Assembly (NCBI GenBank): GCA_038062375.1
Contig: JBBTXG010000005.1
Span: forward strand, 62,001 to 126,000
DNA length: 64,000 nucleotides
DNA from: JBBTXG01 sp038062375
GTDB lineage: Bacteria; Patescibacteriota; Minisyncoccia; Minisyncoccales; UBA10102
Reading direction: 5' to 3'
The notes beneath the pieces were generated by a model that saw nothing but the letters and a program-made list of their open reading frames with translations, was not told the origin of the DNA and searched no databases. Positions within the stretch are counted from its first letter, which is position 1; each line of letters opens with the position of its first letter. Shown piece after piece: positions 41,715-49,669 of this stretch. The position numbers and the translations under genes were made by a program.

Positions 41715-43787
41715 CTATGTACGGACTTCCCACTCGACGTTTTCTTCGATCGCCTGAATTATTTTATCGTGCAATGCATCAACCTCTTTTAATGTGAGTG
41801 TTCGATCTTCTGCCTGATATACAATATGAAATGCGAGGTTTTTCTTTCCTTCTGGAATCCCCTCTCCTTCATACATATCAAATAAGTCGGTGTCTTTTAC
41901 CAAAGATCCTCCCGCAATCTCCACGACGTTCAAAACTTCGGCAATTCGCGTGTGCGTCGGAACCAACAAGGCAATATCTCTCCTCACCGGAGGAAATTTC
42001 AAGGGAGATTCGTACTCCTTTCCTTCCAATGCGAGCCCAACGAGCTTTGCAAGATCAATGTGAAAAGCCGCAACCCGCCGGAAAATCTTGAGACCAGAAA
42101 GGATGGAAGGGGAAATCTCCCCGAGAAAGCCGATTTCTTCATCTCCTGATTTGATTTCCGCCGTTTTCCCTTTATGCCATAAAACATTCCTGCTCTCTTC
42201 TGGGGTAGGCAGATATTCATCATACCACACATCTCCAATCCCTAATCGTTCAAAGAGAAAATCGATAATCCCTTTAAGTTCATAAAACTCTCTGTTGGCA
42301 TCCTTCTCTCTTCTTTCACCGCCAACGATCACTCCGCCTACCATGTAGTTTTCGTATATTTCCTTGAATGATCGCTGGAACACTTTTCCAATCTCAAACA
42401 TCCGCATCTCCTCGAATCTCCGTGCATTTGTCTGAACGTTCTTCAAAAGATTCTCTACCAAAGAATCTCGAAGATACTTGAATTCTTCGCTCACCGGATT
42501 TGCCAACTCCACGAGTTTCTTTTTTTCTTTCTCGGAGTATTGAAATCCAAGAAGGTCGTGCTCACCCATAAAGGAATAATTATACACCTCCGTCATTCCC
42601 GCTTCTTTTAACGTATCCTGCAGCATCTCTCGCCAGAAAAGCTCTGCATTGCGTTCTGGCAGAGTAAGAGCTGCTGTTGGAAGCGTGTCTGGAATTTTTT
42701 CATATCCATAGATCCTGCCGATTTCCTCGATAAGGTCTTGGGAAGTTTCCAAATCCATCCTACGGGTGGCAATCTCTACTTCCATCGTATTCCTCGTGTT
42801 TGAAAAGTCTCGAATGGTGCACCCAAGCGCGGCAAACATCCTTCGTATTTCTTTCAAAGAGATCGAAACACCCAACAACGATTCTGCCTCCTTTACGTCA
42901 AACACGATGCGTTTGGCGAAAATCTTCCTCGGATAGATATCAATAAACTGCACCACCCTTCCTTGTACCCCAAGCTCTTCAAACAACGCAAGAGCTCGCT
43001 GCAATGCTTCTTTGGCGAGATTTGGATCAATGCCATGGCTATAGATATCAGCTGCTTGGCTGGTATATCCTAACTGTTTTTTTGCTTTATAGATTGCTTG
43101 GGCTTCAAAATTTGCGGCTTGAAGCACAATGTTTTTCGTCGCAGAGGAAATCGCGCTTGCCTTCCCTCCTTTCATGCCTGCCAAATCGATCAACCCCTCG
43201 GAGTCCTCGATCACGAGTACTCCTTGGGGCAATGCAAGTATTTGATCGTCTAGCGTCTCAATCTTTTCTTCCTCCTTTGATACTCGTATCTCCATCTCAT
43301 GGTCTTTGATTGTATCATAATCAAATGCGTGCAAGGGTTGCCCAAGTTCGAGCATCACATAGTTCGTAACATCTACCACATTATTGATGGAATTCACCCC
43401 AAGAGCTCCGAGTCTTTTCTTCATCCAATCAGGAGATTTTCCTATGCGGACGTTTTCAATGAGAAACGCGGCGTAGCGAGGCACCAACCGCGCATTTTCA
43501 ATGGAGATCTTCAGAGGAGTCAATGTCTCTTTTTGTAATTTGATTGCTTGCATTTTCAACGGGGTTAATCTCATGGGCGTGATTGCCGCGATTTCTCTGG
43601 CAATCCCAACATGACTCAAGCAGTCAGCTCGATTGGGCAATACTGCAATATCAAAAACCCAATCATTTTTTACTTTTCTAACACCCTCCACCTCAAAGGC
43701 GTGCATCGTCAAAAGTTCTGCCAATCTATCTGGTTTGGGTAATCTCTCTTTGAAAAATTGTTGGAGCCAGTTGTAGGAAAATAACAT
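41715..43787 (-). CDS. pheT: Phenylalanyl-tRNA synthetase beta subunit without the tRNA-binding OB domain
   Basis: 690 residues, about 100 shorter than E. coli PheT. The start (MLFSYNWLQQFFKERLPKPDRLAELLTMHAFEVEGV) runs straight into WVFDIAVLPNRADCLSHVGIAREIAAIT, so the EMAP-II-like OB domain normally at residues 40-150 is missing. B3/B4 editing (GKSPDWMKKRLGALGVNSINNVVDVTNYVMLELGQPLHAFD), B5, the catalytic-like core and the C-terminal ferredoxin-like FDX-ACB domain (FPPVRRDIALLVPTHTRIAEVLNVVEIAGG) remain. Confidence 0.95.
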   Translation of the reverse strand: MLFSYNWLQQFFKERLPKPDRLAELLTMHAFEVEGVRKVKNDWVFDIAVLPNRADCLSHVGIAREIAAITPMRLTPLKMQAIKLQKETLTPLKISIENARLVPRYAAFLIENVRIGKSPDWMKKRLGALGVNSINNVVDVTNYVMLELGQPLHAFDYDTIKDHEMEIRVSKEEEKIETLDDQILALPQGVLVIEDSEGLIDLAGMKGGKASAISSATKNIVLQAANFEAQAIYKAKKQLGYTSQAADIYSHGIDPNLAKEALQRALALFEELGVQGRVVQFIDIYPRKIFAKRIVFDVKEAESLLGVSISLKEIRRMFAALGCTIRDFSNTRNTMEVEIATRRMDLETSQDLIEEIGRIYGYEKIPDTLPTAALTLPERNAELFWREMLQDTLKEAGMTEVYNYSFMGEHDLLGFQYSEKEKKKLVELANPVSEEFKYLRDSLVENLLKNVQTNARRFEEMRMFEIGKVFQRSFKEIYENYMVGGVIVGGERREKDANREFYELKGIIDFLFERLGIGDVWYDEYLPTPEESRNVLWHKGKTAEIKSGDEEIGFLGEISPSILSGLKIFRRVAAFHIDLAKLVGLALEGKEYESPLKFPPVRRDIALLVPTHTRIAEVLNVVEIAGGSLVKDTDLFDMYEGEGIPEGKKNLAFHIVYQAEDRTLTLKEVDALHDKIIQAIEENVEWEVRT

Positions 43788-43802
43788 ACGAGATGTACAG
43801 CT

Positions 43803-44852
43803 TTAGAACTGATGAAGAAACCGCAGATCTCCATTATAAAGAAGTCGAATATCGTTGATCTTATATTTCATCATCGCCAAGCGGTCGAGTCCCATTCCAA
43901 ATGCGAACCCCTGCCATTCTCCGGGAACATACCCCACTGCTCCAAACACATTTTGGTGCACCATTCCCGCTCCCATAATCTCAATCCATCCTGCATTCCC
44001 GCATCCCGAACAACCTTTCCCGCTGCAAAGCAAACAGGTCATATCAACCTCAAAGGAAGGTTCTGTAAACGGGAAATAGCTCGGCCGCAAACGAATCTTT
44101 ACCAATGTTCCAAAAAACCTTCCAAAGAACTCTTGAATAATCGCCTTAAAGTTCCCCGCAGATACCGTTTTCCCCACCATCAGACCCTCCAGTTGATAAA
44201 AGTTAATCTCGTGTCGCGCGTCGGTTGCTTCATATCGAAAAATCCTGCCTGGCGCAATAATCCGCAAGGGCGGACTATGTTTTTCCATATATCGAATCTG
44301 CACCGGACTCGTATGGGTTCTCAATAACAATCTTTCTACTTTTCCGTCTTCTTTTGGAATTTTCTGGTTTCCTTTCAGCCAGAACGTATCCCACATATCC
44401 CTCGCGGGATGGTTCGGAGGAATATTCAAGGCATCGAAATTGTACCATTCCGATTCGATTTCTGGACCCTCTGCAACCTCAAATCCCATGGATTGAAAAA
44501 TCTCTCGAGCGGTTCTCTGAACTTGAGTTAAAGGATGTAAATGCCCAACTGCTATTCTCTTGCCAGGAGCCGTCACATCAATCCATTCTTCTTTTCCTCC
44601 TCTCTCTGTTTCTGCTCTTTGGATTTCTCTTTTTCTTGCCTCGCATCTCTCCTCGAACCACGTTCGCAGCTCGTTTGCTTCCTGCCCGAGCCTTCGTCTC
44701 TCCTCCCCACTTCGCGTTCCAAGCGACCTTAAAATCGTTGTGAGCTCTCCTTTTCTTCCCAAGTATGTGCGAAAAATTACATCTATTTCTTTGCGGCTTG
44801 GAGCCGATTCAATCGCTTTTTTTGCTTTTTCCTTGAGTAAGTTAAGATCCAT
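43803..44852 (-). CDS. pheS: Phenylalanyl-tRNA synthetase alpha subunit
   Basis: Catalytic class II subunit, 349 residues. N-terminal coiled coil (about 1-85), then HPLTQVQRTAREIFQSMGFEVAEGPEIESEWYNFDALNIPPNHPARDMWDTFW, LLRTHTSPVQIRYMEK, GRIFRYEATDARHEINFYQLEG and the C-terminal FGMGLDRLAMMKYKINDIR. Spaced 15 nt from pheT. AAAGGA lies upstream of the ATG. Confidence 0.97.
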   Translation of the reverse strand: MDLNLLKEKAKKAIESAPSRKEIDVIFRTYLGRKGELTTILRSLGTRSGEERRRLGQEANELRTWFEERCEARKREIQRAETERGGKEEWIDVTAPGKRIAVGHLHPLTQVQRTAREIFQSMGFEVAEGPEIESEWYNFDALNIPPNHPARDMWDTFWLKGNQKIPKEDGKVERLLLRTHTSPVQIRYMEKHSPPLRIIAPGRIFRYEATDARHEINFYQLEGLMVGKTVSAGNFKAIIQEFFGRFFGTLVKIRLRPSYFPFTEPSFEVDMTCLLCSGKGCSGCGNAGWIEIMGAGMVHQNVFGAVGYVPGEWQGFAFGMGLDRLAMMKYKINDIRLLYNGDLRFLHQF

Positions 44853-44910
44853 GATATTCCTTTATTCTATCTTACTTCCATCCCCAAATCAACCCGTGCA
44901 TGCAAAAGAA

Positions 44911-44940
44911 ATATGCGGTAGCGAAACCGCAGAAGTTTAT
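44911..44940 (-). terminator. Weak terminator after the OMP-decarboxylase-like gene
   Basis: TGCGGT-TTCGCT-ACCGCA on the minus strand, followed by TATTTCTTTT. A modest stem, but placed between the OMP-decarboxylase-like gene and pheS. Confidence 0.5.
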
Positions 44941-44961
44941 GAGGTCCGATTCTTATAGCCC

Positions 44962-45684
44962 TTAGGCTAGTTGAGAGGTGAGTTTCAGAGCTACTCTTTT
45001 TATATTTTCTACCCCTTCTTCCTTGTAAAGAGCACTTCCCACAATAGCATGCCACCTATCGCCTGCTACTTTGCCCGTTGCGGAAATATCTCCCCCTTGA
45101 GATATAAACCCCGGAGCGTAGAGTGTGAAATTTCCTGCTCCAAGATTTTCTTGAAACATTTGCGAATAACGCTTAACTGACTCGGGCTTGTTTCCTGGTA
45201 CCACGAAATCTCTTACTCCCGACTCCATCGCTATTCTGTATATCTGTTCTGGCGCTGAATGAGCGATAAAACCTCCATCGCTCTCCAAGAATCCCTCTTG
45301 AGTCATCTCGCCCCCTACCAAGACGACGAGTCCTTCATCCTGTAGGTAAGAAATCCATTCTCTTTCTGTGACCCTTCCGCCAAATGGAAAAAGAATCGCT
45401 GCATCAACCTTTGCCCGTCTTAATACCTGCGCAAAGTTTTTGCCAAAGGCCGGAATATCAGTACCTCCTTTCTGGTGATCATAGATTATGGGAAGATCTG
45501 TTACGCTCCTTATGGTATCTACTACCTTTCGGAGACCGAACTCAAGCCCAAGTTCAGCTCCAATCTTCAAAGCACCCACACCCGGAACTTCGCATGTGCC
45601 ACGAACAAGTTCTTCTAACTTATCTAATGTAGATACATCGCATGAAGGAATGAGGCTTTTTTGCAGAGAAATCAGAGTTTTCAT
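44962..45684 (-). CDS. Orotidine 5'-phosphate decarboxylase / HUMPS superfamily protein
   Basis: 240 residues with a TIM-barrel pattern. LPIIYDHQKGGTDIPAFGKNF carries the D-x-K-x2-[DT]-like catalytic cluster of the OMP decarboxylase superfamily. KIGAELGLEFGL is the first-strand Lys motif and GNKPESVKRY, APGFISQGGD then VGSALYKEEGVENIKR form the C-terminal phosphate-binding part. It is complete, unlike the GC-rich copy next door, so it is the likelier working enzyme for UMP synthesis. It follows tRNA-Asp by about 7 nt. Hexulose-phosphate synthase is an alternative. Confidence 0.65.
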   Translation of the reverse strand: MKTLISLQKSLIPSCDVSTLDKLEELVRGTCEVPGVGALKIGAELGLEFGLRKVVDTIRSVTDLPIIYDHQKGGTDIPAFGKNFAQVLRRAKVDAAILFPFGGRVTEREWISYLQDEGLVVLVGGEMTQEGFLESDGGFIAHSAPEQIYRIAMESGVRDFVVPGNKPESVKRYSQMFQENLGAGNFTLYAPGFISQGGDISATGKVAGDRWHAIVGSALYKEEGVENIKRVALKLTSQLA

Positions 45685-45691
45685 TGTTCAG

Positions 45692-45766
45692 CGGGCCCGA
45701 AGGGACTTGAACCCTCGATCTTCTCCGTGACAGGGAGACGACCACTCCAGACTGGTCCGCGGGCCC
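45692..45766 (-). tRNA. tRNA-Asp (GTC)
   Basis: Acceptor GGGCCCG/CGGGCCC, anticodon stem TCTCC/GGAGA with loop CTGTCAC (GTC), T-arm GAGGG-TTCAAGT-CCCTT. CCA is not encoded. A promoter TTGTAT-N16-TACAGT lies just upstream (about 45800-45773). Confidence 0.93.
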
Positions 45767-45824
45767 ATCCAATACACTGTACCTTTATGTATTTATTATA
45801 CAACTCCGCTCGAACGCATTTATG

Positions 45825-45838
45825 GTGAGCGAAGTCGA
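45825..45838. repeat. Short repeat TGAGCGAAGTCGAA, copy 1
   Basis: TGAGCGAAGTCGAA lies 7 nt past the stop of the truncated pyrF. A 13-of-14 match occurs inside atpC at 63855-63868. I recall this motif as a dispersed short repeat in many bacterial genomes; I cannot verify its copy number here. Confidence 0.45.
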
Positions 45839-45845
45839 ATCCACT

Positions 45846-46583
45846 TTACCAAAAATTCAGGCAGTTGAGAAGTGGCACGTCACATTTCTCCACGTAGCCG
45901 CCCTGCGCGCCGATGCCAGGAATGAGAATCGGCATGTCGCCGACGAGTCCGCGAACTTTGTGGAGTTCATCGGGATACGTTGCGCCGACGACGAGCGCGC
46001 AGTTGCCGTTCTTGTTCCACTCACTTGCCACGCGGCGCGCGACGAAGCGATAGAGCGGCTCACCGTTCACGGACAAGTCCTGAAACTCGCCCGCGCCTGG
46101 ATTGGAAGTGCGGCAGAGTACGATGACGCCTTTCTCCGCTCGCGCGAGGAACGGTTGAAGCGCTTCGGCTCCGAGATACGGGTGAACCGTGATTGCGTCC
46201 GCTCGCAGGAAGTCGAACGCCGCATCCACGTAACCCGTATTGGTGTTGCCGATGTCGGCGCGCTTGGCGTCGAGAATCACCGGAACATCCGGCGCAATGG
46301 CGTGAATGTCCGCGATGGTGCGTTGCAGAGCCACGATGCCTTCCGCGCCGTGCGCCTCGTAAAACGCGGCGTTCGGCTTGTAGGCGCACACGAGGTCCTT
46401 CGTCGCTTCCACGATTGCGCGATTGAACGCGACGATGGTGTTGCCTTCGTGAACCGCACACTCATTGCCGCCTACGCGCGCGGACTCGGGAATTTTGCCG
46501 AACTCGCTGTCGAGTCCGACGCAGACGAAGTTACCGCGAGACCATTGGGCCTCCAGCATTTGCCTGAAGTTTCGATCATTCAT
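45846..46583 (-). pseudogene. pyrF: GC-rich, 3'-truncated orotidine 5'-phosphate decarboxylase
   Basis: 245 residues of a bacterial PyrF: FVCVGLDSEFGKIPESA, YKPNAAFYEAHGAEG, the catalytic VILDAKRADIGNTNTGYVDAAFD, ITVHPYLGAEALQPF, CRTSNPGAGEFQDL, VGATYPDELHKVRGLVGDMPILIPGIGAQGG. After GGYVEK the homology ends and an unrelated CDVPLLNCLNFW closes the frame. So the last strand and helix, with the phosphate-binding Arg, are lost. Its GC content is visibly higher than all neighbours. A strong ribosome site (AGGAGG) survives. It is probably an acquired, decaying copy beside an intact relative. Confidence 0.75.
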
Positions 46584-46697
46584 TTCGCTGTCCTCCTATC
46601 CTTTTCGGTTGGGAATGTACGATTTAAGCCCAACAATCGAGCTTAATACCAAAATCACATTAGCTCAAATGTCAAGAATAATCAAGCCAAAACGAAA

Positions 46698-46720
46698 AAA
46701 GAAACTCGCAGAGTTTCTTT
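46698..46720. terminator. Hairpin between tRNA-Met and pyrF
   Basis: AAAGAAACTC-GCA-GAGTTTCTTT, a perfect 10-bp stem with A/T ends usable as a terminator in either direction. Confidence 0.65.
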
Positions 46721-46805
46721 CAAATTTCTTATCAGTTTTTCTTTTTGATGTCGGCGCTCCGCGCGTCCACGGAAAAAATTGGCGTTGTTGCGAAAAGTCA
46801 GATTC

Positions 46806-46881
46806 TGGTGCCGACGGCAGGATTCGAACCTGCGGCCTTGGCCTTATGAAGGCCCTGCTCTAACCACTGAGCTACGCCGGC
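46806..46881 (-). tRNA. tRNA with anticodon CAT (Met or Ile2)
   Basis: Acceptor GCCGGCG/CGTCGGC, D-arm GCTC...GAGC, anticodon loop TTCATAA, T-arm GCAGG-TTCGAAT-CCTGC. The CCA end is encoded, unlike the other tRNAs here. Elongator Met or lysidine-type Ile cannot be separated by eye. Confidence 0.9.
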
Positions 46882-46900
46882 TTTCTGAAGATTTAATATG

Positions 46901-46971
46901 ATGCGGGGGCCCGATTCGCACGGGCGCCTCAAGGTTATGGGCCTCGTATGGTACTACTCCACCACCCCGCA
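46901..46971 (-). tRNA. Unusual initiator-like tRNA (CAT)
   Basis: All four stems pair: acceptor TGCGGGG/CCCCGCA, D GTGG/CCAT, anticodon CGAGG/CCTTG, T GCCCG/CGGGC. The anticodon loop CCCATAA has C at position 33 instead of U. The T-loop TGCGAAT has G instead of the usual T55. The seven-base D-loop AGTAGTA lacks the G18-G19 pair. The first pair is T1-A72 where bacterial initiators usually mismatch. CCA is not encoded. It lies 20 nt from the tRNA-Met(CAT) gene. Confidence 0.7.
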
Positions 46972-47024
46972 CGTCTTGCGGTCGCAAGAAATGCTTCCTT
47001 TCCATCTTATTCCTATCACGGAAC

Positions 47025-47546
47025 TTATATCAAATCAAGCGCTCGAAATGCAATTTCATAGCGTTCTAACAATTTTTTTGCTTCAAGCAGGCTAAGCCTA
47101 TAGGAAGGATCGTATACAATGTTGTTGCGAATTCGCTGCACTTCTTGAAGATCTGCAAGATTAGGAACCATCATCGGGCTCAAATTACCCAGACGGTCAT
47201 CTAACGTTTCCCCCCGGATATTCAATTTCTTCAACGCATCATCAAGAAGCGTATTTGCCTCCATGACGGCAAGCTTGTATTGGGTTTCGTTCCCTGTTTC
47301 CACGCGCCTGACGATCTCTCTCCATCTTTTTTTTCCAATCTTTCGGAATCCATACGGCCGAAACGAAACAAACTCTCCGATATCTACAAAAAAGCTAAAA
47401 TGGCGCCAGCTTGTTCCGAACATTCCAAAGATAATCATCGCGGCAAAGAGCACACCCACAAGAATGAAAGGGATTTTAACGAAAATCAATTTGTCTTGGA
47501 TTGCAGGAGAGTTGATTTGAGAAACAAGTTGAAGAATGGTGTCCAT
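47025..47546 (-). CDS. Conserved membrane protein of unknown function (173 aa)
   Basis: One transmembrane helix (about 24-44, VKIPFILVGVLFAAMIIFGMF) followed by a soluble helical region (WREIVRRVETGNETQYKLAVMEANTLLDDALKKLNIRGETLDDRL ... LQEVQRIRNNIVYDPSYRLSLLEAKKLLERYEIAF). The RNxIVYDPxYxLSxxEAKxLLxxYE stretch is one I have seen in Parcubacteria hypotheticals. It follows gatA by 3 nt, so it is part of the gatC-gatA operon. Function unknown. Confidence 0.75.
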   Translation of the reverse strand: MDTILQLVSQINSPAIQDKLIFVKIPFILVGVLFAAMIIFGMFGTSWRHFSFFVDIGEFVSFRPYGFRKIGKKRWREIVRRVETGNETQYKLAVMEANTLLDDALKKLNIRGETLDDRLGNLSPMMVPNLADLQEVQRIRNNIVYDPSYRLSLLEAKKLLERYEIAFRALDLI

Positions 47547-47549
47547 ACC

Positions 47550-48989
47550 TTATGAAATCTTCTCAAACATCTTTCCTACTTGAAAAAGGAGGTGTTCAGA
47601 AAATGCAGGGGCGATCAGTTGCAGGCCTACCGGAAGATTCTGCACATTTCCTGCCGGTATCGAAAGCCCAGGAATTCCTGCCAAGTTCACTGGCACGGTA
47701 TACATATCAACCAAATACATTGATAAAGGATTTTCAATCTTTTCCCCGATCTTAAATGGAAGAACTGGGCTTACCGGCCCTACAATCACATCCACTTTCT
47801 GGAATGCTTGCTCGAAGTCTTGCTTGAGAAGTGTTCGAATCTTTTGCGCCTTTGTGTAATAGGCGTCATAATATCCGGCAGACAATGCGTAGGCACCAAA
47901 CACAATTCGCCGTTTTACTTCAGGGCCAAACCCTTCTCCTCTCCTCTCAAGATAGATATCAAGCAAACTGACATTTGGCATTTGATGCTTCGTGCCTGCT
48001 GTTCCATATCTCATACCATCATATCGTGCGAGATTCGCAGATGCTTCAGAGCTATTAATAATATAATACACCGCTAATGCGTAAGGCGCATGGGGAAGAG
48101 TTATTTCCTCCACTTTTGCGCCCGCGGCCTCAAATTTCGCGATGGCATTCTTTATCACTTGTTCTACTTGGGGCATCAATCCTTCCTTAAAGTATTCCCG
48201 GGGAACACCAATGCGTAAATCTTGCGGGTCACAGTTTCTCGATTGAAGGTTGGAGGGAAAATCGACCGATGTTGAGTCAAACGGATCTCTCCCCTTCAAA
48301 GCATTAAATAAAATCTCGCAATCTTCTACTGTTTTTGCAAGGGGACCGATTTGATCTAATGAAGATGCCAATGCAATGAGGCCATATCTTGAAACTGCGC
48401 CATACGTGGGTTTTAATCCCACAATCCCGCAAAAGGAAGCGGGAAGCCGAATGGAACCCCCCGTGTCTCCTCCGAGCGCAACAACAACCTCATCTGCCGC
48501 AACACTCGCTGCCGAACCCCCGGAACTTCCTCCTGCCACCCTGCTCAAATCATGAGGATTTCTGGTGGGCCCGAATGCGGAATTTTCCGTCGAAGAACCC
48601 ATACTAAACTCATCGGTATTGGTCTTGCCCATCAGAAGTACTCCCTGTTCGCGGAGCCTTTGAACCACTGTTGCGTTATAGGGAGCCACATAATCTTCGA
48701 GCATATGAGACCCCGCGGTGCATCTCGCTCCTTTTACCAATATCGAATCTTTGATCGCACAGGGAATTCCAGCCAACAAAGGGAGCGACTGCCCTTCTTT
48801 CACTTTCTTGTCGATTTCTTTTGCCTGCTGGAAAGCAAGTTCGGGCATAATGGTTATAAACGCATGGAGATCTTTTTCACGTTCTTGGATATGGCTAAGA
48901 AAAAGTTGCGCGAGTTCCAGCGCAGAAATTTCTCTTTGCTCAAGTTTTTCATGAATCTGTTTGATTGAGACTCCAAATAAAGAATCCAT
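47550..48989 (-). CDS. gatA: Asp-tRNA(Asn)/Glu-tRNA(Gln) amidotransferase subunit A
   Basis: Glutamine-hydrolysing subunit of GatCAB, amidase-signature family, 479 residues. Catalytic Lys in GIPCAIKDSILVKG, cis-Ser and Ser nucleophile in SRVAGGSSGGSAASVAADEVVVALGGDTGGSIRLPASFCGIVGLKPT. Full length and intact. It follows gatC by 1 nt; gatB is encoded at 33734-35188. Confidence 0.97.
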   Translation of the reverse strand: MDSLFGVSIKQIHEKLEQREISALELAQLFLSHIQEREKDLHAFITIMPELAFQQAKEIDKKVKEGQSLPLLAGIPCAIKDSILVKGARCTAGSHMLEDYVAPYNATVVQRLREQGVLLMGKTNTDEFSMGSSTENSAFGPTRNPHDLSRVAGGSSGGSAASVAADEVVVALGGDTGGSIRLPASFCGIVGLKPTYGAVSRYGLIALASSLDQIGPLAKTVEDCEILFNALKGRDPFDSTSVDFPSNLQSRNCDPQDLRIGVPREYFKEGLMPQVEQVIKNAIAKFEAAGAKVEEITLPHAPYALAVYYIINSSEASANLARYDGMRYGTAGTKHQMPNVSLLDIYLERRGEGFGPEVKRRIVFGAYALSAGYYDAYYTKAQKIRTLLKQDFEQAFQKVDVIVGPVSPVLPFKIGEKIENPLSMYLVDMYTVPVNLAGIPGLSIPAGNVQNLPVGLQLIAPAFSEHLLFQVGKMFEKIS

Positions 48990-48990
48990 G

Positions 48991-49278
48991 TTAGAATACC
49001 GACTTTACTTTGAGAAATCCATCTTTCTGTTCAGGAGCCATTCCAAGAAGTTTCTGCACAACTTCTGGGTCTGCTTTTCTTGGTTCATCTTCCCGAAGCA
49101 CATTTTTCACTTCGATCGAATGGGTCAAAGGTTCTACGCTTAAAACATCCACTTCTTGCAAGATCGTAAAATAGTCTAAAACTTGGGAAAGTTCTTTCTG
49201 AAATTTCTCAACTTGCTCTCGGCTTAATTGAATCCTCGCAAGCTTTGCAATGTGTTGGACCTCTTCCTTTGTAATCAT
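48991..49278 (-). CDS. gatC: Asp-tRNA(Asn)/Glu-tRNA(Gln) amidotransferase subunit C
   Basis: 95 residues from ATG 49278 (MITKEEVQHIAKLARIQLS), the family start. VEPLTHSIEVKNVLREDEPR and a Lys-rich C-terminus (DGFLKVKSVF) are typical of the small bridging subunit. The promoter TGG-TATAGT (49289-49294) is 10 nt upstream, so the 5' leader is only a few nucleotides. Confidence 0.93.
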   Translation of the reverse strand: MITKEEVQHIAKLARIQLSREQVEKFQKELSQVLDYFTILQEVDVLSVEPLTHSIEVKNVLREDEPRKADPEVVQKLLGMAPEQKDGFLKVKSVF

Positions 49279-49320
49279 GGTATGTGCCACTATACCATAC
49301 ATTTTCCCATGTGAAAACTG

Positions 49321-49344
49321 AAAGCCCCCCACGTGGGGGGCTTT
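49321..49344 (-). terminator. Terminator after the DUF5679 gene
   Basis: AAAGCCCCCC-ACGT-GGGGGGCTTT, a perfect palindromic stem between two minus-strand genes. On the minus strand a short U-run (AGTTTTC) follows. Confidence 0.8.
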
Positions 49345-49365
49345 CACCGCTCTCTTAAGGTGTAC

Positions 49366-49533
49366 TTACTTGGCTTCCATAGACAGAATCCTAAACATGC
49401 CTGTCCCGCATACCGGACACGATCCCTTCATAGCAGGTCTTGTGCCTCCCCCTTTTTTCTTTATTTCAGTCTTCTCTTCGTTTCTCATCTCCCTTTTTGT
49501 CTTGCATTTGACGCAATAAGCTTCTGTTGCCAT
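49366..49533 (-). CDS. Small zinc-ribbon protein (DUF5679-like)
   Basis: 55 residues from ATG 49533: MATEAYCVKCKTKREMRNEEK ... GGTRPAMKGSCPVCGTGMFRI. Two CxxC knuckles (CVKC, CPVC) predict one zinc. The sequence matches what I know of the DUF5679 family. No ribosome site is seen. It is monocistronic with a strong terminator. Function unknown. Confidence 0.85.
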   Translation of the reverse strand: MATEAYCVKCKTKREMRNEEKTEIKKKGGGTRPAMKGSCPVCGTGMFRILSMEAK

Positions 49534-49669
49534 AGAGAAAAAGTTAATAAAATATCCCGTGACCTTTAGAAACTGTATCCTCCGTAGGATTTGAGTTATC
49601 TTGGTATAGCTTAAAAGAACCAAAAGGAATAGTCAATCTTATCACGTTTCCTCTAAAAATCAAGGGGAT

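Noticed and set aside
44962..45684. Triosephosphate isomerase as identity
   Set aside because: Length fits a TIM barrel, but the YDHQKGGTDIP motif belongs to the OMP-decarboxylase superfamily and the TIM signature (AYEPVWAIGTG) is absent.
45822..46646. Plus-strand frame of 274 codons opposite pyrF
   Set aside because: It is the antisense shadow of the GC-rich pyrF, which has clear family motifs and a ribosome site; the plus frame has neither.
47025..47110. AGGCTAAGCCT as another REP copy
   Set aside because: It lies in coding sequence near the end of the 173-aa membrane protein gene and lacks both outer arms; likely chance.
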